This document shows positions 8,100-15,472 of a DNA stretch of 18,241 nt, in pieces. Under the pieces are notes generated by a model, which was not told the origin of the DNA, made no database searches, and was given only the letters and a program-made list of their open reading frames with translations. Each line of letters begins with the position of its first letter. Position 1 is the first letter of the stretch. The translations under genes were made by a program, and so were the position numbers. Source of the stretch: Acidobacteriota bacterium (GTDB taxonomy: Bacteria; Acidobacteriota; Terriglobia; UBA7540); the NCBI GenBank assembly GCA_021828225.1, contig JAKASH010000004.1:1-18241 (forward strand), read 5' to 3'.

Positions 8100-8906
8100 T
8101 TATCCCTCCTCGGCTTCGGCAAAGAGCTTGTAACCGGGATTAGGCGGAAACATCTCCGCCAGCAGAGTCATGCGTTTGCGCAAAGCAGGAACAGGCAGGT
8201 GTTCTGGTCCAAGCCGGATTTGAACGTCATGCCAGAGCCCGTGCATATACTCCGCGCATGTGCTGGTGAAGGAAATGTCGCGATACTTCGCAAACTGCGT
8301 GCCGGCTTGCGACCATCGGCCCCGCCTCCGAAGCGGTTGCTTTGCCTCATAGGCGTCCTCATCAATCTCGCCGTCGAATCCACTGCGCAATTCTTCAACC
8401 AGCAGACTGGTATAGCGCTCCAGTTCTTCGGCCGTGAGCCGCGAGCGAAGCAGTTCAGCAACGCTCGCCAAGAATTCGCATCCGGTGTCGTGAGCATCAA
8501 GATCCCGGCAGGCAAGGATCAGATCAATTCTGCCCTTACTTTCCAGCCAGACTGTGGAATGCTTTTCTCCGTCAGGGCTGGAAAAAGCAACCAGGTCACC
8601 CGTTGGAAAACAAGCCACAAAAGGGACCAGGAGAATTCGCAGATTCCCAAGCCGCCGGGCGATGGCTTGCGGCACGGCCAAGGCTGGTTCTCGCACCATG
8701 GTGCGTTCTTCGGAGGGGCTGAGGGCAACGGCTGAATGCATTTCCCATTCATGCGCCAGCCGGGAAAGCGGCACGAAAATCTGCTGGACATACTCTCTGA
8801 CCGGAATGTTCTTGCTCACAGAAGGCTGTGAAGTGCTCAACCCACTCCTCGTGAACCAAATCTCAATCTTATTGTGGCGGATAAGGTCGCTCAGTGTCCA
8901 GCACAC
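8100..8906 (-). CDS. Protein of unknown function (268 residues)
   Basis: I do not recognise this family. The predicted protein has no signal peptide and no clear membrane segment, and looks soluble and mildly acidic in its C-terminal half. Visible features are a leucine- and arginine-rich helix-like stretch (LRSRLTAEELERYTSLL, residues about 152-168), an acidic patch after it, and a more patterned C-terminal part (TCAEYMHGLWHDV and LRKRMTLLAEMFPPNPGY), probably the most conserved region. The start is uncertain: a GTG at 8906 has only a weak AGAAGA site, while a TTG at 8840 has GAGGAG four bases before it. It is divergent from purF across a 249-base gap and is followed by a likely terminator, so it may be a single-gene transcript. 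Confidence 0.6.
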   Translation of the reverse strand: MCWTLSDLIRHNKIEIWFTRSGLSTSQPSVSKNIPVREYVQQIFVPLSRLAHEWEMHSAVALSPSEERTMVREPALAVPQAIARRLGNLRILLVPFVACFPTGDLVAFSSPDGEKHSTVWLESKGRIDLILACRDLDAHDTGCEFLASVAELLRSRLTAEELERYTSLLVEELRSGFDGEIDEDAYEAKQPLRRRGRWSQAGTQFAKYRDISFTSTCAEYMHGLWHDVQIRLGPEHLPVPALRKRMTLLAEMFPPNPGYKLFAEAEEG

Positions 8907-9002
8907 GTCTTCTGCCTATGAGAGGACTCTCGATCGCTCCTCATCGCTCGCGAGTGGCAAGCTGAAGCCTCAAGCCGGCTCCGAAACCCTCCCAGAAAAT
9001 GG

Positions 9003-9031
9003 TTGCGCCGGAAATGGAGCCGGGGCACAAT
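9003..9031 (+). promoter_or_regulatory. Candidate promoter for purF
   Basis: TTGCGC and CACAAT are separated by 17 bases and each matches four of six sigma70 consensus positions. It lies about 125 bases before the purF start, in the gap shared with the divergent unknown gene. No purine riboswitch or PurR-like palindrome was recognised in this leader. Confidence 0.3.
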
Positions 9032-9155
9032 GAATAGGTAAGGACTTTTGATAGCCTGAAGGATATCCCTTTTGGCGGCGAAATTCTTCGTGGGCTCCAA
9101 GGAGAGGAGCATGCGGTGGCGTGACCTTTCTTCGTAGGGGCCTCGGAAAACAGCT

Positions 9156-10586
9156 TTGCAACTAACCCCTGAATTATTTCCAACGCTATCACTTCCCGAT
9201 GACAAGTTTCACGACCACTGTGGCGTGTTTGCAGTTTATGGTCATCCTGAAGCTTCCAAGCTGACCTATCTGGGCCTTTATGCGCTCCAGCATCGGGGTC
9301 AGGAAAGCGCCGGTATTGTTTCGAGCGATGGCCACCGGCTGATCGGCCACAAAAATATGGGGCATATAGCCGAGGTTTTCAACGAAGGAGTTTTGCAGAA
9401 CCTCGCCGGACATGCCGCCATCGGGCACACTCGATATTCGACGGCCGGCGACACAAACGTGAAAAATGCCCAGCCCCTGAGCGTCAGCTGCCAGAAGGGG
9501 CAGGTGGCTCTTGCCCACAATGGGAACCTGGTAAACGCGACCAGCATTCGGCGCGAACTCGAAGCGCGCGGGGACATCTTCCAGACAACCAGCGACACGG
9601 AAGTGATCCTGCACTATTTCGCGCGTTCCAAGCACAGCGGGATCCCGGAATCGATTGCCGATGCGCTTGACCGCGTTTCGGGTGCGTACTCGCTGGTCAT
9701 GCTTTTTAAAGATAGTGTTTACGCCATTCGGGACCCGCGTGGATTCAGGCCACTCAGCCTTGGACAATTGAACGGCGCTTACATTGTAGCCTCTGAAACC
9801 TGTGCGTTCGACATCATCAGCGCCACCTACCTGCGTGAAATCGAGCCGGGCGAGATGGTGATTCTGGATCAGCGTGGCATCACTTCCCTCCGTTATTCGC
9901 CACCAGCCAAGCCGGCGCAATGCATTTTTGAGCACGTCTATTTTTCTCGCCCTGACAGCGTCGTGTTTGGCCGCTCAGTGCAAAGCAGCCGCGAGATGTT
10001 AGGGCGGCGGCTTGCGCGCGAACATCCGGTAGAGGCGGACCTGGTCGTGCCGGTTCCTGATTCAGGAGTCGCCGCGGCCATCGGATACTCAGAAGAGTCA
10101 AACATCCCGTTAAAGTTTGGTTTGATCCGCAACCACTACGTGGGACGCACGTTCATTGAGCCTACGCAGGCCATCCGGGACTTTGGTGTCAAGCTCAAGC
10201 TCAATCCCGTGCGCAGCCTCCTTGAGGGGAAACGCGTGGTGCTGGTGGACGATTCCATTATCCGCGGCACCACCAGCCGGAAAATTGTGCGCCTGGTGCG
10301 GGAGGCCGGAGCAAGTGAGGTCCATCTACGGATCAGTTGCCCACCCACGGTTTCGCCTTGTTACTATGGGATTGACACGCCGACCAAAAAAGAACTCATC
10401 GCTTCAAGTCACAGTGTGGAAGAGATCCGCATTTATGTGGGAGCTGACACACTGGGCTACCTTTCGCTGGAAGGCCTGCGAGAAGCGGTTGGAAACGACA
10501 AGGAGCGATATTGTCTGGCTTGCTACACGGCCAGCTATCCCACCGCCATTCAAGAGCCTCTAATCTCCTTGCGAAACCGGGAATAA
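9156..10586 (+). CDS. purF: Amidophosphoribosyltransferase (PurF)
   Basis: A 476-residue glutamine-PRPP amidotransferase, catalysing the first committed step of purine synthesis. C22 in HDHCGVFAVYGH is the expected N-terminal nucleophile after a 21-residue propeptide is removed. RGQESAGI, HTRYSTAGD and AHNGNLVN mark the glutaminase domain, and VVLVDDSIIRGTTS (residues 361-374) is the PRPP-binding loop. Cysteines C256, C402, C453 and C456 have the spacing I recall for the [4Fe-4S] ligands of the Bacillus subtilis enzyme, so this is the iron-sulfur, propeptide-bearing type rather than the E. coli type. The start is a TTG at 9156 with CGGAAA upstream; no ATG lies close before C22 in this frame. 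lepB follows after 5 bases. Confidence 0.93.
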   Translation: MQLTPELFPTLSLPDDKFHDHCGVFAVYGHPEASKLTYLGLYALQHRGQESAGIVSSDGHRLIGHKNMGHIAEVFNEGVLQNLAGHAAIGHTRYSTAGDTNVKNAQPLSVSCQKGQVALAHNGNLVNATSIRRELEARGDIFQTTSDTEVILHYFARSKHSGIPESIADALDRVSGAYSLVMLFKDSVYAIRDPRGFRPLSLGQLNGAYIVASETCAFDIISATYLREIEPGEMVILDQRGITSLRYSPPAKPAQCIFEHVYFSRPDSVVFGRSVQSSREMLGRRLAREHPVEADLVVPVPDSGVAAAIGYSEESNIPLKFGLIRNHYVGRTFIEPTQAIRDFGVKLKLNPVRSLLEGKRVVLVDDSIIRGTTSRKIVRLVREAGASEVHLRISCPPTVSPCYYGIDTPTKKELIASSHSVEEIRIYVGADTLGYLSLEGLREAVGNDKERYCLACYTASYPTAIQEPLISLRNRE

Positions 10587-10591
10587 CGTTT

Positions 10592-11419
10592 ATGGAATCA
10601 TCTGAGTTTCTGAAAACCGAGGAACAATCCCAGAATTCTGCCACTCCGCCACCTCCACCCCAGCGCGGGTCCCGGCGAGACGGCTTATGGGAAACGGTTC
10701 GCTCCCTTCTCATTGTATTGATCGGGGTGTTTTGCATCCGAACGTTCGTGGCCGAGGCCACCATGATTCCGACCGGCTCGATGGAAAACACGATTCTGAT
10801 TGGCGACCATGTTCTTCTGAACAAGCTGCTTTACGGCCCCCAATTGCCTTATACCGACTTCCGATTTCCCCGGCTGGCAGGGATTCACCGTGGAGACATC
10901 GTAGCTTTCCATTATCCGGTGGATCCTTCTCTTATGTTTGTCAAACGCGTTATCGGTGTTGGGGGCGACGTAGTCCGTATTGTTAACAAGCAGGTTTACG
11001 TTAACGGCAAGCCGCTCAAGGAACCCTTTGCCTATTTTTCGTCGTCCAGTATTTATCCTCTTCGCGATAACTTTCCCCCGCCTGTAAGTGAAATCAAGGA
11101 GCTTGCAGTGGCCTGGGGTGTGAATCCCCAATGGGCTCATGAAATGCCCCGCTATATTCACAGGGACGGCCTTCACGTTCCGAAGGGGGACTTGTTTGTG
11201 CTGGGTGACAATCGAGATGACTCGCTCGATAGTCGCTTCTGGGGATTTGTCCCCGTTAAGAACGTTGTGGGAGAGCCGCTGTTTGTTTATTGGTCTTATA
11301 ATGCGCCTACGCATGACTGGATTGACGATCGGCTCTCAGATCGGTTGAAATTCGACGTTTCCATCCTCCGAAACTTTTTCAGCAGAACACGCTGGTCCAG
11401 GATGGGCAAGGTCTTCTGA
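10592..11419 (+). CDS. lepB: Signal peptidase I
   Basis: A 275-residue type I signal peptidase, which cuts signal peptides from exported proteins at the outer face of the inner membrane. A Pro-rich cytoplasmic head (PPPPPQ, residues 19-23) precedes one membrane helix at about 34-51. S63 in IPTGSMENT is the expected catalytic serine and K118 in FVKRVIGVGGD the general base; GDNRDDSLDSR at 205-215 is the last conserved box. I chose the ATG at 10592, with GGGA upstream, because an earlier ATG at 10511 would run through the purF 3' end and add residues unlike the family. Only 5 bases separate it from purF, and purM follows after 58, so it probably shares the purine transcript. Confidence 0.93.
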   Translation: MESSEFLKTEEQSQNSATPPPPPQRGSRRDGLWETVRSLLIVLIGVFCIRTFVAEATMIPTGSMENTILIGDHVLLNKLLYGPQLPYTDFRFPRLAGIHRGDIVAFHYPVDPSLMFVKRVIGVGGDVVRIVNKQVYVNGKPLKEPFAYFSSSSIYPLRDNFPPPVSEIKELAVAWGVNPQWAHEMPRYIHRDGLHVPKGDLFVLGDNRDDSLDSRFWGFVPVKNVVGEPLFVYWSYNAPTHDWIDDRLSDRLKFDVSILRNFFSRTRWSRMGKVF

Positions 11420-11477
11420 CCGATTTCGTCCTTCTGGTTTTTTTTGTTAATTCCACCCAGGGAGTTCCCGGCACCTT

Positions 11478-12512
11478 ATGCGTTATCAAGATGCGGGCGT
11501 CGATATCGATGCGGCGAGCCGCGCCAAGTCCCAGATTAAAGAACTTGCCAGCAAGACCTTCAGCCCTCGCGTGCTGAGGGATGTTGGCGCCTTTGGGGGA
11601 TTCTTTTCTCTCAAGGGTCTTCCCTCGGACGCCGTGCTGGTTTCCAGCATGGACGGCGTCGGCACCAAACTCAAGCTTGCCTTTGCCACGAACCGCCATG
11701 AAAGCGTCGCCGCGGACCTGGTGTTCCACTCGGTCAACGACATTGCCGTCCATGGCGCCAAACCGCTCTTCTTTCTGGATTATCTTGCAACGGGGAAAAT
11801 ACGTCCGAATGTTGTGACGGAAATTGTGCGCGGACTTTCCAACGCCTGCCGCGAGGTCGGCTGCGCCTTGGTGGGCGGTGAAACTGCCCAGATGCCGGGC
11901 TTTTACGCTCCCAACGAATACGATCTTGCAGGTTGCATTGTCGGGTGGGTACTCCGGCGGGACATCCTGGACGGAAGCCGAATTCGCCCCGGCGATGTAA
12001 TTCTTGGGCTACCCTCGCTTGGTTTGCACACCAACGGCTATTCTCTTGCCCGAAAGGTCCTCATTGAGCAGGCTGGGCTCCGGCTTTCTCAGCGCGTTCC
12101 GGAACTCGGCCGGCGCCTCGACGAAGAATTGCTGGCGCCCCACCGCTGTTACGGACCCTTGCTCCAACCCTTGCATCGGAAAGGATGGCTCACCGGCCTG
12201 GTTCACATTACCGGCGGCGGTATCACGGACAACACGCCGCGAATCCTCCCCGCCCGTTGTTCAGCGGAAATTCATCTGGGATCGTGGCCCGTGCCTCCCG
12301 TCTTCAAGCTGATTTCCAATCTCGGGAAGGTTCACGAGAGTGAAATGCTGCACACCTTCAATATGGGTCTGGGCATGCTGCTGATTGTTCCGCAAGAGAA
12401 CGTGGTCAAAGTCACTCGCGCTCTCAAAAGGAAAAAAGAAAAGTTTTGGATCGTGGGCAAGATCGTTCGTGGCGAGGCTGGGGTAAAATATCTCGCGAGT
12501 CGCGTGGATTGA
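11478..12512 (+). CDS. purM: Phosphoribosylformylglycinamidine cyclo-ligase (AIR synthase)
   Basis: A 344-residue ATP-dependent enzyme that closes the imidazole ring, making aminoimidazole ribonucleotide. DGVGTK at 59-64, SVNDIAVHGAKPLFFLDY at 85-102, GGETAQMP at 133-140 and HITGGGITDN in the C-terminal half are the standard PurM segments. Length is normal. The common VNDI(L/V)VQGAEPL is here VNDIAVHGAKPL, a mild variation. The ATG at 11478 has GGGAG about 13 bases upstream, a rather long spacing, but it begins the usual MRYQDAGVDID N-terminus, so the start is well supported. purN follows after 89 bases. Confidence 0.94.
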   Translation: MRYQDAGVDIDAASRAKSQIKELASKTFSPRVLRDVGAFGGFFSLKGLPSDAVLVSSMDGVGTKLKLAFATNRHESVAADLVFHSVNDIAVHGAKPLFFLDYLATGKIRPNVVTEIVRGLSNACREVGCALVGGETAQMPGFYAPNEYDLAGCIVGWVLRRDILDGSRIRPGDVILGLPSLGLHTNGYSLARKVLIEQAGLRLSQRVPELGRRLDEELLAPHRCYGPLLQPLHRKGWLTGLVHITGGGITDNTPRILPARCSAEIHLGSWPVPPVFKLISNLGKVHESEMLHTFNMGLGMLLIVPQENVVKVTRALKRKKEKFWIVGKIVRGEAGVKYLASRVD

Positions 12513-12601
12513 GCTCACGATTACCAGGCTTTCCGATTTCTTGTGTAATTAGGCAAGAAGGGCCATTCACGGGCACTCTTAATCACTGTGGTTAAAGATC
12601 A

Positions 12602-13204
12602 ATGAAGAACATAGGTATTCTGCTTTCCGGACGCGGTTCGAATTTTGAGGCCATTGCTCGTAATGTTGCTGACGAAAAAATTCCAGGGAAAATCGCATTA
12701 GTCATCAGCAATCGGGAGCAGGCGCCGGGTCTCGAGCGCGCCCGCGCGATGGGCCTGAAGACGCTTTTTATTTCCTCGAAAGGTAAGGATCGCGAGGCGT
12801 ATGACAGGGAAGTTGTAGCTGCCCTCAAAGAAGCGCACGTGGATCTGGTGTGCCTTGCGGGCTTCATGCGTCTGCTCAGCCCGTACTTTGTGCGCGCGTT
12901 CCCCCGGCGCATCCTGAATATTCACCCGGCGCTTCTTCCCGCGTTTCCGGGTCTCGACGCGCAGAAACAGGCCCTTGATTATGGCGTCAAGTTCACCGGC
13001 TGCACCGTCCACATCGTAGATGAAGGCATGGATACAGGACCCATCGTGTGCCAGGCCGTCGTGCCGGTGCTCGACGATGACACCGAGGAGACGCTCTCGG
13101 CCCGAATCTTAAGCGAAGAGCATCGGATTTATTCCGAAGCCGTCTGCCTGCTTCTCAAGGATGAAGTCCGCATCGAAGGGCGCCGCGTGCTGCTGAAGAA
13201 ATAA
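12602..13204 (+). CDS. purN: Phosphoribosylglycinamide formyltransferase (folate-dependent)
   Basis: A 200-residue GAR transformylase that moves a formyl group from 10-formyltetrahydrofolate to glycinamide ribonucleotide. SGRGSNFEAI at 9-18 is the phosphate-binding loop; N106, H108 and D144 occupy the same positions as the catalytic residues I recall for the E. coli enzyme (NIHPALLP and DEGMDTGP). Length is normal and the protein looks complete. The Shine-Dalgarno site is weak (AAAGAT just before the ATG). It continues the purF-lepB-purM order and precedes tyrS. Confidence 0.94.
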   Translation: MKNIGILLSGRGSNFEAIARNVADEKIPGKIALVISNREQAPGLERARAMGLKTLFISSKGKDREAYDREVVAALKEAHVDLVCLAGFMRLLSPYFVRAFPRRILNIHPALLPAFPGLDAQKQALDYGVKFTGCTVHIVDEGMDTGPIVCQAVVPVLDDDTEETLSARILSEEHRIYSEAVCLLLKDEVRIEGRRVLLKK

Positions 13205-13244
13205 GGACGCTGCCGCTGAGGCCGCAGAATTGCATGGCAATCTC

Positions 13245-13264
13245 GGCACGGCTGAAGCCGTGCC
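13245..13264. repeat. Short perfect hairpin with TGAA loop
   Basis: GGCACGGC and GCCGTGCC form an 8-bp perfect inverted repeat around TGAA, in the 118 bases between purN and tyrS. There is no following T tract on either strand, so it is not a standard terminator. I recall CGGCTGAAGCCG-type cores as repeated intergenic elements in Acidobacteriota; this copy is the only clear one in the window, so membership in a repeat family is inference. Confidence 0.5.
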
Positions 13265-13322
13265 CTGACGCCATTCCTGACTGCCCATGCGCATGAACTT
13301 AGAACGCTCTGCATAGAAATTC

Positions 13323-14564
13323 ATGATGACGCTTAACGAACAGCTCGCTTATCTCACCAAGGGCGCGGAAGAAACGATCCGGGTCGAAGATCTCTACACC
13401 AAACTCGAGCGTGCCGCGAAGACTGGCAAGCCGCTCCGCGTCAAAGCAGGGTTTGACCCCACGGCTCCGGACATTCACCTGGGCCATACGGTCCTGATCC
13501 GCAAGCTGAAACACTTTCAGGACCTTGGGCATACGGTGATCTTTCTCATCGGTGATTTCACCGGGCTGATCGGCGATCCGTCCGGCCAGAACGTTACCCG
13601 CAAGCCGATGACGCCCGAGCAAGTGGCGGCCAACGCCGAGACCTATAAGAAACAGGTTTTCAAGATCCTCGATCCTGAGAAAACCGCCGTCGACTTCAAC
13701 AGCCGCTGGCTGGGCAAGCTTACAGGAAGTGACTGGATCACGCTTTGCTCAAAGTACACGGTGGCGCGGATGCTGGAGCGCGATGACTTCTCAAAGCGAA
13801 TGAAGGAGCAGCGACCGATTGCCATCCACGAGCTGCTCTATCCGCTGGCGCAGGGCTATGACTCCGTCGCGCTCAAAGCTGACGTCGAGTTGGGCGGAAC
13901 GGACCAGAAATTCAACCTTCTGGTGGGCAGAACTCTTCAGCAGGAATACGGCCAGGAGCCGCAGGTCATCATGATGATGCCCATCCTGGAAGGGCTCGAC
14001 GGCGTGCAGAAAATGTCGAAGTCGCTGGGCAATTACGTCGGAATCAACGAACCGCCTCAGGAGATGTTCGGCAAGCTGATGTCCATTTCGGATGGCTTGA
14101 TGTGGCGCTACCATGACTTGCTGACCGACTTGTCACCAAACGAAGTCTCCGAACTCAAACAATTGGTAGCGGCCGGAAACGCACATCCGCTGGACATCAA
14201 GAAGAAACTTGCCCACCGAATCGTCTCCGACTTCCACGGGGACCCGGCGGCTGGCCAGGCTCAAAAAGACTGGGAAATCCAGTTTCAGGCCAGGGCGCTA
14301 CCTTCGGAAATTCCCGTCCAGCCTTGTAACTTCGATTCTCCTGTCAAACTATTTCGTCTGCTCGTCACGCTGAAACTTGCCGAATCCAACACGCTTGCCC
14401 AGCGCAAGATTAAAGAAGGTGCTGTTTACATGGCCGTTGGTGAACAATATCCCCCCGAGTGGGAGCGCCTGACAGATCCGACTTGGGAATTCGACGCGCG
14501 GAATTATCCGGGTGTCATTTTCCGCGTTGGTCGCAGGCTGATTAAGGTTGATACCAAATCGTAA
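13323..14564 (+). CDS. tyrS: Tyrosyl-tRNA synthetase
   Basis: A 413-residue class I synthetase that charges tRNA-Tyr. The HIGH motif is seen as HLGH at 52-55 in [12 protein letters not shown], and KMSKS at 230-234. [15 protein letters not shown] and [15 protein letters not shown] are typical of the TyrRS branch with a long insertion (the TyrZ/YtiB-like form) rather than the E. coli form. The C-terminal 70 residues fit an S4-type RNA-binding domain ([14 protein letters not shown]). The start may be ATG 13323 or the adjacent ATG at 13326. No T-box-like leader was recognised; only the hairpin at 13245-13264 lies before it. Convergent with the secreted domain protein downstream. Confidence 0.93.
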   Translation: MMTLNEQLAYLTKGAEETIRVEDLYTKLERAAKTGKPLRVKAGFDPTAPDIHLGHTVLIRKLKHFQDLGHTVIFLIGDFTGLIGDPSGQNVTRKPMTPEQVAANAETYKKQVFKILDPEKTAVDFNSRWLGKLTGSDWITLCSKYTVARMLERDDFSKRMKEQRPIAIHELLYPLAQGYDSVALKADVELGGTDQKFNLLVGRTLQQEYGQEPQVIMMMPILEGLDGVQKMSKSLGNYVGINEPPQEMFGKLMSISDGLMWRYHDLLTDLSPNEVSELKQLVAAGNAHPLDIKKKLAHRIVSDFHGDPAAGQAQKDWEIQFQARALPSEIPVQPCNFDSPVKLFRLLVTLKLAESNTLAQRKIKEGAVYMAVGEQYPPEWERLTDPTWEFDARNYPGVIFRVGRRLIKVDTKS

Positions 14565-14639
14565 GACTCTGAATGAGCGACGCCATTCGGCGCTGGTTCA
14601 GGGGCGTGGACACTGCTGGCCAGCGGGATCGGCCGCGGG

Positions 14640-15086
14640 CTAGTCTTTTGGCGGAGGGATGTGGAGATTCAAGACCAGGTCGGTGCGTGTATCCCAAGAA
14701 CTTACCTTGCGCACCTCAGAGGACTGGCCCTTGTAATGGGCTCGAAACTGATAATCCTGGTTGAGACTGAGCCCTGTGAACAGAAACTGGCCTCCCGTTC
14801 CTGTATAAATTGCAGAGGTCTTGTGCGTTGTAAGGTCGGTCATTTCCACCGCCGCGCCGACAATGCCGTTGCCCGAGGCGTTAAACACTTGGCCCCGCAC
14901 TGTCTTTGAGGTGGGCGGCTTCTTCTTTTTCGCCATCAAAGGAGCCGGATCAAACACCAGCCAGACTGTGGCCAAAGCCAAAACCAAAGCACAGGCTCTG
15001 GTGACGGCAGTCAAGGAGCATGTGCGGCTCCGGCAAGAAGCGACGGTCTTCGGCGGGACGGACGCTCTACCAGTTCTCTTCCTCAT
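14640..15086 (-). CDS. Secreted protein with carboxypeptidase-regulatory-like domain
   Basis: About 148 residues. A basic N-terminal region of about 28 residues and a hydrophobic stretch (ACALVLALATVWLVF) look like a long signal peptide ending near MAKKKK; the rest has the pattern of a single carboxypeptidase-regulatory-like beta-sandwich (TVRGQVFNASGNGIVGA, then GQFLFTGLSLNQDYQFRA). Such domains are common in exported proteins and in the N-terminus of TonB-dependent receptors of Acidobacteriota; here it stands alone and no catalytic domain follows. I chose the ATG at 15086, which overlaps the end of the LysW-like gene by 20 bases and has AAGAGGGCGG before it. An ATG at 15128 would lie deeper inside that gene and is less likely. 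Binding or scaffold role is a guess. Confidence 0.7.
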   Translation of the reverse strand: MRKRTGRASVPPKTVASCRSRTCSLTAVTRACALVLALATVWLVFDPAPLMAKKKKPPTSKTVRGQVFNASGNGIVGAAVEMTDLTTHKTSAIYTGTGGQFLFTGLSLNQDYQFRAHYKGQSSEVRKVSSWDTRTDLVLNLHIPPPKD

Positions 15087-15249
15087 CACCGCCCTCTTCC
15101 TTGCCGCTTCGCACGATATCAAGCTCAAGTGGTTCCGTACTCACCACCTCGAGTTCGGCCCCACACTCCGGGCAGTCGATCGTCTGCCCTTCTTCAAGCT
15201 CGTCCTCTTCGATGTCGATCGTTGCATCGCACTCTGGACAGGTCGGCAT
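15067..15249 (-). CDS. LysW-like small acidic zinc-ribbon protein
   Basis: A 60-residue protein with C4xxC7 and C26xxC29 (MPTCPECDATID and IDCPECGAELEVV), the zinc-ribbon of the LysW amino-group carrier family. LysW normally carries the alpha-amino group of aminoadipate or glutamate on a C-terminal glutamate in an EDWGE tail during lysine or arginine synthesis. Here the tail is EEENW followed at once by TAG, so the expected Gly-Glu is absent. The start is good: GGGGG lies six bases before the ATG. No lysX, lysZ, lysY or other carrier-pathway gene is in the window. It may be a standalone relative with another job; similar acidic tails on LysW-like proteins occur in other Acidobacteriota as I recall. 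It overlaps the secreted-domain gene by 20 bases. Confidence 0.82.
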   Translation of the reverse strand: MPTCPECDATIDIEEDELEEGQTIDCPECGAELEVVSTEPLELDIVRSGKEEGGDEEENW

Positions 15250-15392
15250 CGCTTACCCCCTGGTTGAAATGTGGCATCAACAAATACAAAGTCTAGTCAT
15301 TTCTGAGATCGCTGTCTAGAGGATCGATAAACGCCAGCGCGCTCTTTCACAACTCGGCCTTGCCCGCCCGATTTTTCCGGCGAAGGGAGTGT

Positions 15393-15448
15393 TTTGCCAT
15401 CCTGCGCCAGACGCGATACCCTTAGCAGGATGCTGAGAGGAATGCAAA
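15393..15448 (+). promoter_or_regulatory. Paired inverted repeats upstream of the PLP-enzyme gene
   Basis: CATCCTGC (15398-15405) and GCAGGATG (15425-15432) form a perfect 8-bp inverted repeat with a 19-base loop. An outer pair TTTGC (15393-15397) and GCAAA (15444-15448) adjoins it, leaving an 11-base bulge on the 3' side. It ends 24 bases before the start codon. It could be an operator, or a leader RNA structure if transcription starts upstream of 15393. I could not match it to a known SAM or SAH riboswitch. Confidence 0.4.
15394..15422 (+). promoter_or_regulatory. Candidate promoter before the PLP-enzyme gene
   Basis: TTGCCA (five of six consensus matches) and TACCCT (three of six) are 17 bases apart, about 50 bases before the ATG at 15473. 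The same bases carry one arm of the 15398-15432 inverted repeat, so a DNA operator over the promoter and an RNA leader structure are competing readings. Confidence 0.3.
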
Positions 15449-15472
15449 GGATCCACTGTGATGAGGTGACAG

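Noticed and set aside
8907..9155. Purine riboswitch before purF
   Set aside because: The conserved loop and junction bases of purine or PRPP/ZTP riboswitches could not be found by eye.
9189..9935. A 248-codon - strand ORF inside purF
   Set aside because: purF explains this DNA fully; the antisense frame has no family features.
10511..10591. N-terminal extension of lepB from an earlier ATG
   Set aside because: It lies inside the purF 3' end, and the resulting residues are out of family; the ATG at 10592 gives a normal signal peptidase.
13205..13322. T-box or other leader for tyrS
   Set aside because: No specifier stem, T-box sequence or terminator/antiterminator pair is visible; only the TGAA hairpin and a CATGCGCATG palindrome.
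14573..14764. A 63-codon + strand ORF after tyrS
   Set aside because: No ribosome site, low-quality composition, and it runs into the 3' end of the secreted-domain gene on the other strand.
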